64,000 bases of DNA from Falsochrobactrum ovis (GTDB taxonomy: Bacteria; Pseudomonadota; Alphaproteobacteria; Rhizobiales; Rhizobiaceae): NCBI RefSeq assembly GCF_003259955.1, contig NZ_QLMK01000001.1, positions 621,411-685,410 of the forward strand. The letters are read 5' to 3'. The notes under the pieces were generated by a model. The model did not search any database. It was not told where the DNA came from and was given only the letters and a program-made list of their open reading frames with translations. Shown here one piece after another: positions 57,932-64,000 of the stretch (positions within the stretch are counted from its first letter, which is position 1; the number at the start of each line of letters is the position of its first letter). The translations under genes and the position numbers were made by a program.

Positions 57932-58906
57932 ATGAAAGCAATCGTAACTGGTGCCGCTGGTTTCATCGGTTTTCATACTGCTTCTCGGCTGCTTGAGGAA
58001 GGATGGCAGGTATTGGGAATTGATGATCTCAACGCCTATTATCCGGTTGCGCTGAAAGAAGCGCGTCTTGCAAAATTGTTTGGATATGAAGGTTTTCGCT
58101 TTAAAAAAGCGAATATTGCGGATGCCCCGGAACTAAAGAAAGCAATTGGTGCAGATCGCGATGCCGATATTATCATCCATCTCGCTGCCCAAGCGGGGGT
58201 GCGCTATTCTATTGAAAATCCTGCTGCCTATATTTCCGCCAATGTAATGGGGCAGGTAACGATTTTTGAAGAAGCGCTTAAACTCGATAAACGTCCGCCG
58301 GTAGTTTATGCGAGCTCATCTTCTGTCTATGGCGCTAATGAAAAAATTCCATTTAGTGAAAGCGATTCCGCTGATCACCCGGTATCAGTCTATGCCGCGA
58401 CAAAACGTTCTGGCGAATTGCTGGCATTCTCCTATCGCCATGTTCATGGGCTTTATTCAACTGGTCTGCGGTTTTTCACCGTTTACGGCCCCTATGGTCG
58501 CCCGGATATGGCGCCATGGCTCTTTACCGACGCAATATTGAAAGGTGAGCCTATCCGGGTTTTCAATAATGGAGAAATGCAGCGCGATTTCACTTTCATT
58601 GATGATATTGTCAGTGGGGTGGTTGCTGCTGCCAAGCGAATTTTAGCCGAACCCGCCAATACCGAACCGATTTATAATCTGGGCAATAATTCTCCCGTCA
58701 TGCTCAATGATTTTATCGCGGCGATCGAGAAAGCCACTGGTAAAAATGCCATTCGCAAATTGGAGCCCATGCCTCCCGCCGATGTGCCGCGTACATTTGC
58801 GGATGTTGACTTAGCAATACGTGACCTTGATTTTAAGCCCCAGACATCGCTCGCCGACGGGATACCCCTGTTTGTCGAATGGTTTCGCGGCTATAATCAA
58901 GTGTGA
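57932..58906 (+). CDS. NAD-dependent epimerase, UDP-glucuronate 4-epimerase-like
   Basis: The 324-residue extended SDR has TGAAGFIGFH (residues 7-16), a SSSSVYG segment, the YAATK catalytic pair and the segment GRPDMAPWLFTDAI. GEMQRDFTFIDDIV is typical of UDP-glucuronate 4-epimerases (LpsL/CapI). Such an enzyme would supply UDP-galacturonic acid for LPS or capsule. The specificity is inferred from those motifs. Its stop overlaps the next ATG (TGATG). Confidence 0.88.
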   Translation: MKAIVTGAAGFIGFHTASRLLEEGWQVLGIDDLNAYYPVALKEARLAKLFGYEGFRFKKANIADAPELKKAIGADRDADIIIHLAAQAGVRYSIENPAAYISANVMGQVTIFEEALKLDKRPPVVYASSSSVYGANEKIPFSESDSADHPVSVYAATKRSGELLAFSYRHVHGLYSTGLRFFTVYGPYGRPDMAPWLFTDAILKGEPIRVFNNGEMQRDFTFIDDIVSGVVAAAKRILAEPANTEPIYNLGNNSPVMLNDFIAAIEKATGKNAIRKLEPMPPADVPRTFADVDLAIRDLDFKPQTSLADGIPLFVEWFRGYNQV

Positions 58907-59415
58907 TGAATGAACGAGATAGAAAAAAAGGTTTCCGCACTCTGGCCGAAATGGCGTCAGGTGTCGTTGATCCCGTGCTCCAAAAACGCGCCGGAATTAA
59001 TCTTTCATTGCTTCAATCATGGGAAGACATTGTCGGCCCAGCCGTTGGCGGAGCGTCACGACCTCTGCGCATTGTTTGGCCCCGCCGGAGAAACGAGGAC
59101 GACCCCTTTAGCCCCGCAACCTTGGTTATCGCTTGTGAAGGCTTTGCCGCATTACAAATCCAGCATGAGACCGGCGAGATCATCAGTCGCGTCAATGGAT
59201 TTTTGGGCTTCTCGGCCATTGGGCGTATACGGATAGAACAAAAGCCGGTAGTGACCCCGCACAAGCGCAAAGTCAAAAGACCATTAGCGCTGGCGCCTTC
59301 TGAAGAGCGGCGTATTGAAAAGAAGACCGAGAATATTGAAGACGATGCTCTTCGTGCGGCTTTAGAAAGGCTAGGCAAAAATATTTTGGCCGAAAAGCGG
59401 CGCAAGATGAAGTAA
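58906..59415 (+). CDS. DUF721/DciA family protein
   Basis: The 169-residue basic protein has the DUF721 N-terminal domain (about 15-100) with SWEDIVGPAVGGASRPLRI, and a lysine- and arginine-rich C-terminal half (about 110-169). DciA proteins bind DNA and load or support the DnaB helicase in bacteria lacking DnaC/DnaI. No dnaC/dnaI homologue is seen here, and dnaB is encoded at 13.3-14.8 kb. ATG 58906 overlaps the epimerase stop; a GTG three bases earlier is possible. The function is inferred from family. Confidence 0.8.
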   Translation: MNERDRKKGFRTLAEMASGVVDPVLQKRAGINLSLLQSWEDIVGPAVGGASRPLRIVWPRRRNEDDPFSPATLVIACEGFAALQIQHETGEIISRVNGFLGFSAIGRIRIEQKPVVTPHKRKVKRPLALAPSEERRIEKKTENIEDDALRAALERLGKNILAEKRRKMK

Positions 59416-59471
59416 AACTTTTGATCAAAGCCGCATCAAACACTGTACTTGCCATAAATTTGATGCAAGTT

Positions 59472-59489
59472 TGAGGTTTATCGACCTCA
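59472..59489 (+). terminator. Terminator after the DUF721 gene
   Basis: TGAGGT pairs with ACCTCA over a 6-base loop and is followed by a run of five T. It lies about 60 bases after the DUF721 stop and before the DsbA-like gene. Confidence 0.7.
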
Positions 59490-59574
59490 TTTTTACGTGA
59501 AGTGCTGGCGATCAAATGCTCGACACTTTAAATTACATTGAAAAACTAACGTTAAACAGGATTGGGTGATTCGT

Positions 59575-60222
59575 ATGGCCGCTGTGCTTAATCGCAGACA
59601 TGTTATTTCTCTCGCAGGGGCTGCTGCTGTGGGACTGGCTTTTACTGGCAGTTCTAATGCACAGACGGCTGAAGCAAAGGTTGATGCCGCCAAGGTTGCA
59701 GAAAGTGGCAAGCTCAAAGACATGGTCTATGGCCAGGAAGACGCGCCGGTCACGATCGTCGAATATGCTTCTTTGACCTGTTCTCATTGCGCAGATTTTA
59801 CTCTTAATACATTTCCCACCATCAAAGAAAAATATATCGACACCGGTAAAGCTCGGCTAATTTTCCGTGAGTTCCCGTTCGATCCTCGCGCCACCGCTGC
59901 CTTTATGTTAGCGCGTTGCGCACCGGAAGAACGCTATTTTCCGATGATTGATGTTTTTTTCAAACAGCAACAGCAATGGGCAACAGCCCCAGATGGCAAA
60001 GAAGCTTTGCTGCAAATCGCAAAACTTGCCGGTTTTACACAGGAGTCCTTTGAGGCTTGCTTGACGAACCAGCAACTTCTCGATGATGTGAGAGCGACGA
60101 TGGAACGGGGATCGGAAGAATTTGGTGTGAATGCGACACCGACTTTCTTCATAAACGGACAAAAATACGCTGGAGCCCTTTCGGTTGACGAGATGTCGGC
60201 AATTATCGACAAGCTTCTCTAA
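59575..60222 (+). CDS. DsbA family periplasmic thiol-disulfide protein
   Basis: The 215-residue protein has a signal peptide with a twin-arginine-like RR (LNRRHVISLAGAAA, ending SNAQ) and a thioredoxin-like domain with the CSHC active site in LTCSHCADF. A helical insert follows, with the cis-proline loop in NATPTFFING near the C-terminus. It belongs to the DsbA/DsbG-like thioredoxin_4 family, acting as a periplasmic thiol oxidase or isomerase. ATG 59575 was chosen over a GTG at 59566. It lies 82 bases before smc with a terminator between. Confidence 0.92.
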   Translation: MAAVLNRRHVISLAGAAAVGLAFTGSSNAQTAEAKVDAAKVAESGKLKDMVYGQEDAPVTIVEYASLTCSHCADFTLNTFPTIKEKYIDTGKARLIFREFPFDPRATAAFMLARCAPEERYFPMIDVFFKQQQQWATAPDGKEALLQIAKLAGFTQESFEACLTNQQLLDDVRATMERGSEEFGVNATPTFFINGQKYAGALSVDEMSAIIDKLL

Positions 60223-60238
60223 ATCGCCTTTCGGCATG

Positions 60239-60268
60239 AAAAGCGGTCGCATCATTGTGTCCGCTTTT
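60239..60268 (+). terminator. Terminator of the DsbA-like gene
   Basis: AAAAGCGG pairs with CCGCTTTT over a 14-base loop, continued by a TTTCTTTTTC run. It lies 17 bases after the stop and 36 bases before smc. Confidence 0.8.
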
Positions 60269-60303
60269 TCTTTTTCTATTTTTGATATGGGGGGAGTTTG
60301 CTG

Positions 60304-63300
60304 ATGCGCTTCTCCAAATTACGCCTTGTAGGCTTCAAATCCTTTGTCGAACCGGTTGAGTTCATAATTGAAGGCGGCCTGACCGGAGTGGTCGGGCCTA
60401 ATGGTTGCGGCAAATCCAATCTTGTCGAAGCTTTGCGCTGGGTGATGGGAGAGAACTCCTACAAAAATATGCGCGCTTCCGGCATGGATGATGTCATATT
60501 TTCCGGTTCCAACACGCGGCCAGCACGTAATTCAGCGGAAGTTGTTCTATTTCTGGATAATTCGGCTCGTACCGCTCCTGCAGCGTTTAACGACGCTGAC
60601 GAATTACAGGTATCACGGCGCATTGAGCGTGAGGCCGGTTCTACCTATCGTGTCAACGGTAAAGAGGTTCGGGCTAAGGATGTCCAACTGCTCTTTGCCG
60701 ACCAATCCACCGGCGCCCGTTCCCCATCCATGGTGGGTCAGGGGCGGATTGGCGAACTTATTCAGGCCAAGCCACAGGCTCGCCGCGCGCTTTTAGAAGA
60801 AGCGGCGGGAATTTCCGGACTTCATAGCAGGCGGCATGAAGCAGAATTGCGCTTGCGTGCGGCCGACACCAATTTAGATCGTCTCGAAGATGTTATCGGT
60901 GAGTTAAACAGCCAGATTGAAAGCCTGAAACGCCAGGCTCGTCAGGCCAATCGCTTCAAAACTCTTTCTGCGGATATTCGGCGCGCCGAAGCCGCATTGT
61001 TGCATTTGCGTTGGAGCCAGGCGAAAGCACAGGAAGGCGAAACCCGCAGCGCGCTGGCGCAGGCGACTTCTGTGGTCGGCGAAATGGCGCAGTTGCAGAT
61101 GAAAGCCGCACGAGATCAAGCGGTGGGCGCGCTGAAATTACCGCAACTGCGCGAGGCAGAAGCGAAAGCTGCAGCCGCTTTGCAACGCATCGCAATTGCA
61201 CGAACCCAGCTTGATGAAGAAGAGGGGCGTATTCATGCTCGGCGCTCCGAACTGATGAAGCGCCTTGAGCAATTAACGGCGGATATTGCTCGTGAAGAGC
61301 AAATGGTTAGCGAAAATGCTGATATTTTAGCGCGACTTGAAGAAGAAGAGCAAAATATTTTCGCTGCAAATGAAGATTCGGGTGAAAGAGAAGAACAGGT
61401 TCGGATTCTTTTTGAACAGGCTGAAACCCGCCTTGCTGAGAGCGAGGAACAACTAGCTCAGGCGACCGCCGAACGCGCGGAAGCCATTGCCGAGCGGACA
61501 CAAATAGAACGCGCTTTGACGGAAGCACGCGAACGACGTGCACGTGCGGAAGGCCAGATCGCACAAATTGAGCGCGATATATCCGCCACTATTGAACAAA
61601 TAGGCGGATTGTTCGATCCCGCTCAAAAACGCGTTGCAGTAGAGACTGCTGCGGAAATGCTGGCTGCGTCCGAAGAAACAATTTTACTTGCGGAAGAGCA
61701 AGTGGCGCAGGCGCGCGAAAAAGAAGCGTCCAGTCGGCAGCCGCTCAATGAAGCTCGTACCGAATTAAGCCGCATCGATGCAGAAGCTGAGACCCTGGCA
61801 CGCATTCTCAATACAGAAGAAACAGCGATGTTTCGACCTGTTGTTGAAGAATTGCGGGTTGAAAAAGGGTATGAAATTGCGCTCGGTGCGGCGCTTGGCG
61901 AAGATCTTGACGCGGCGCTGGATGAGAAAGCGCCAGTTTACTGGGGGCTTAATTCAGCTTCAATCGATGATCCCGCATTGCCCGAAGGTGCAGTGCCGCT
62001 GATAACGCTGGTCGACGGTCCAGAACCTTTGCGTCGCAGGCTGGCCCAAGTGGGGGTAGTCGCGGATGATGTAGGTCAACAATTGCAGCCGATGCTGCGG
62101 CCCGGACAGCGCCTAGTGAGCAAGGCCGGCGCGCTGTGGCGTTGGGATGGTTTTACCGCAAGGGCCGATGCGCCAACTCAGACCGCACAGCGCTTGGCGC
62201 AAAAAAATCGGCTCGACGAACTTGAACAGGAAGCCATAACAGCGCGAAAGCGAGTTCAAACTGCACAGGAAAGCGTTGAGCAAGCGGAAGCCGAGGTGCG
62301 GGAAGCTGTCGAATATGAGCGCGTTGCCCGCGACGCATGGCGGATGAACCAACGCAAATTGGACCAAGCACGCGAAGCACTATCTGTAGCAGAACGAGCA
62401 GCAGGAGAGCTAGCGGCCAAACAATCCGCTTTAGAGGAGGCCAGAACTCGGCTTAAGGAAAACCTTGAGGAAGCGCAGATCCGCGCGGTTGAAGCAGAAG
62501 ACCGTCTCAGCAGCATGCCCGATATTGAGGCTGTTACGCGAAAGTTGAACGAACTTAACAATCAGGTATTAGCCGACCGGGCGGCCCTTGCAGAAGCGCG
62601 CGCCACCTATGAAGGCTTGCGGCGGGAGGCAGGATCACGCCAGCATCGTCTGGAGATGATAGCGCTTGAAAGACGCAACTGGATCGCCCGGGCTGAGAAT
62701 GCTGCAATACAGATTGCAGCCCTCAATGATCGCCGCTTTGAGGCGACAGAAGAAGTGGAAAATCTCGTCGACGTGCCCGATGAGATTGAAAGACGTCGCC
62801 GCGCTTTGCTTAACGAACTCGCCAACGCAGAAAGCGAACGGAATCAATCGGCGGACAAATTGGCCAAAGCCGAAGCTGAGCAGGCCGAACTCGACAAAGC
62901 AGCCGCCCTTGCCATCCAACAACTGGCCACAAGTCGCGAGCAACGGGCACGTGCCGAAGAGCGACTGACAGCGGCAGAAGAACGGCGCAAAGATGCGGAA
63001 GCCCGCATTGCTGAAGTGCTCAATTGTGCGGCCCATGAAGCATTCCGGCATACGGGCCTGACACCGGAAGACAAATTACCTGATCCGGACCAATTGGAAC
63101 GGCAACTCGAGCGCCTCAAAATCGAGCGAGAAAGGCTCGGCGCGGTTAATCTACGCGCAGACGAGGAAAGCCAAGAGCTTATCGAGCGGCTCGATGCGCT
63201 GATTTCTGAGCGGGAAGACATCATTGAGGCCATCAAAAAATTGCGCCAAGCAATTCAGAACTTGAACCGCGAAGGTAGGGAACGGTTGCTCGCCGCGTTC

Positions 63301-63762
63301 GATGTCGTCAATGAGCAGTTCCAACGGCTGTTTACGCATTTGTTTGGCGGAGGCACGGCTGAATTACAGCTTATTGAAAGTGACGATCCGCTGGATGCAG
63401 GTCTGGAAATTATTGCGCGCCCACCCGGCAAAAAACCTCAGACAATGACACTCCTATCCGGCGGCGAGCAGGCGCTGACCGCTATGGCGCTAATATTTGC
63501 GGTGTTTTTGACCAATCCTGCGCCAATCTGTGTGCTGGATGAAGTCGATGCCCCGCTTGATGACCATAATGTCGAGCGTTTCTGCAATTTGATGGATGAA
63601 ATGGCAGAAACCACTCAGACGCGCTTTCTCATTATCACCCATAATCCAATCACAATGGCGCGCATGAACCGGCTATTCGGAGTAACCATGGGCGAACAGG
63701 GTGTCAGCCAGCTTGTTTCGGTTGATCTGCAAACCGCAGAAACTTTGCGCGAAGCAAGCTAA
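60304..63762 (+). CDS. smc: Chromosome segregation protein SMC
   Basis: The 1152-residue protein has the SMC plan: N-terminal Walker A GPNGCGKSN (about residues 32-40), a coiled coil of Glu-, Ala- and Arg-rich repeats (about 170-500), a hinge with VEKGYEIALGAALGEDLDAAL (about 520-660), a second coiled coil (660-1000), the signature LLSGGEQALTAMAL, and Walker B CVLDEVDAPLDDHN. It compacts and separates chromosomes. ATG 60304 has GGGGAG upstream; a TTG at 60298 is less likely. No scpA or scpB gene is adjacent. Confidence 0.97.
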   Translation: MRFSKLRLVGFKSFVEPVEFIIEGGLTGVVGPNGCGKSNLVEALRWVMGENSYKNMRASGMDDVIFSGSNTRPARNSAEVVLFLDNSARTAPAAFNDADELQVSRRIEREAGSTYRVNGKEVRAKDVQLLFADQSTGARSPSMVGQGRIGELIQAKPQARRALLEEAAGISGLHSRRHEAELRLRAADTNLDRLEDVIGELNSQIESLKRQARQANRFKTLSADIRRAEAALLHLRWSQAKAQEGETRSALAQATSVVGEMAQLQMKAARDQAVGALKLPQLREAEAKAAAALQRIAIARTQLDEEEGRIHARRSELMKRLEQLTADIAREEQMVSENADILARLEEEEQNIFAANEDSGEREEQVRILFEQAETRLAESEEQLAQATAERAEAIAERTQIERALTEARERRARAEGQIAQIERDISATIEQIGGLFDPAQKRVAVETAAEMLAASEETILLAEEQVAQAREKEASSRQPLNEARTELSRIDAEAETLARILNTEETAMFRPVVEELRVEKGYEIALGAALGEDLDAALDEKAPVYWGLNSASIDDPALPEGAVPLITLVDGPEPLRRRLAQVGVVADDVGQQLQPMLRPGQRLVSKAGALWRWDGFTARADAPTQTAQRLAQKNRLDELEQEAITARKRVQTAQESVEQAEAEVREAVEYERVARDAWRMNQRKLDQAREALSVAERAAGELAAKQSALEEARTRLKENLEEAQIRAVEAEDRLSSMPDIEAVTRKLNELNNQVLADRAALAEARATYEGLRREAGSRQHRLEMIALERRNWIARAENAAIQIAALNDRRFEATEEVENLVDVPDEIERRRRALLNELANAESERNQSADKLAKAEAEQAELDKAAALAIQQLATSREQRARAEERLTAAEERRKDAEARIAEVLNCAAHEAFRHTGLTPEDKLPDPDQLERQLERLKIERERLGAVNLRADEESQELIERLDALISEREDIIEAIKKLRQAIQNLNREGRERLLAAFDVVNEQFQRLFTHLFGGGTAELQLIESDDPLDAGLEIIARPPGKKPQTMTLLSGGEQALTAMALIFAVFLTNPAPICVLDEVDAPLDDHNVERFCNLMDEMAETTQTRFLIITHNPITMARMNRLFGVTMGEQGVSQLVSVDLQTAETLREAS

Positions 63763-63769
63763 ACTGTGC

Positions 63770-64000
63770 CTATTTTTCACTCCAGACGGCTAATTCATTG
63801 CCAGCAGGATCAGTGAAGTGGAACCGGCGTCCACCCGGAAAAGAATAGATTGGTTTGATTATCTTACCACCAGCATCCGTTACGCTTTCCGCGGCTTCCT
63901 CCAGATTCTTGGCATAAAGCACAGGAAGCGGTTGAGGTCTTGCAGCGTTATCCGCATCAAAACCACCGTCCAAACCTTCGGAGAATGCAGCATATGTCGG
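63770..64000 (-). CDS. VOC family (glyoxalase/dioxygenase-like) protein, 5' truncated
   Basis: The C-terminal 76 residues of a minus-strand gene are visible, and the frame is open at the window end, so the start lies outside. The sequence has GGFDADNAARPQPLPVLY, VTDAGGKIIKP and FHFTDPAGNELAVWSE, the second half of a vicinal-oxygen-chelate domain with its metal-ligand glutamate near ELAVW. VOC proteins include glyoxalase I and antibiotic-resistance binders; the substrate cannot be said. It is convergent with smc, with only seven bases between stops. Confidence 0.85.
   Translation of the reverse strand, partial: PTYAAFSEGLDGGFDADNAARPQPLPVLYAKNLEEAAESVTDAGGKIIKPIYSFPGGRRFHFTDPAGNELAVWSEK

Overview
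The window is a continuous stretch of core chromosome from an alphaproteobacterium of the order Hyphomicrobiales, most like the Brucellaceae. The reasons are the conserved clusters rpsF-rpsR-DUF2232-rplI with dnaB, radA-cvpA-purF, fabD-fabG-acpP-fabF-mltG-yicC-gmk, and ctaC-ctaD-ctaB-coxF-ctaG-ctaE-DUF983-surf1-ispH-thrB-rnhA. A CcrM-type GANTC methyltransferase beside mutY and an IalB-family protein also fit. By eye GC is close to one half, lower than I would expect for Brucella itself and higher than for Bartonella, so the genus is left open. Start codons were moved inward from the longest open frame wherever a Shine-Dalgarno sequence or family alignment favoured it.

Layout. 1-7.5 kb: the 3' end of an RNA methyltransferase, a LOG-family protein, a PliC/MliC-like lysozyme inhibitor, a LysM protein, an ArsR regulator with an Atm1-like exporter, and psd-pssA for phosphatidylethanolamine. 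7.5-19 kb, mostly minus strand: an SDR, purF, cvpA, radA, then azlCD on the plus strand, then dnaB, cfa, rplI, DUF2232, rpsR, rpsF. 19-26 kb, plus strand: fatty acid synthesis genes, mltG, yicC, gmk. 26-28.5 kb: tldD and ialB on the minus strand. 28.8-38.7 kb: the aa3-type cytochrome c oxidase structural and assembly genes, then ispH, thrB and rnhA. 38.7-47 kb: a peroxiredoxin, an orphan DsbD-alpha-like protein, YqgE, a large membrane c-di-GMP protein coupled to a RimJ-like acetyltransferase, an M16 protease and thrC. 47-53 kb: a lipoprotein, a second EAL protein, a tiny conserved-looking protein, a HAD phosphatase and a ClC channel. 53-64 kb: ccrM, mutY, a three-gene surface-polysaccharide cassette coupled to a DUF721/DciA gene, a DsbA-like protein, smc, and the end of a VOC protein.

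Functional themes are envelope lipids and peptidoglycan (psd, pssA, cfa, fab genes, mltG, LysM, PliC), respiration (cox genes), chromosome replication and segregation (dnaB, DciA, ccrM, smc, radA, mutY) and c-di-GMP turnover. I see no transposase, integrase, phage gene, CRISPR array, rRNA or tRNA. I did not find a clearly new biological system. The more unusual items are the polysaccharide cassette fused by overlap to DciA, a GGDEF domain with a destroyed signature, several short intergenic repeats, a 16-bp perfect palindrome before the RimJ gene, and paired CtrA-like boxes before ccrM.
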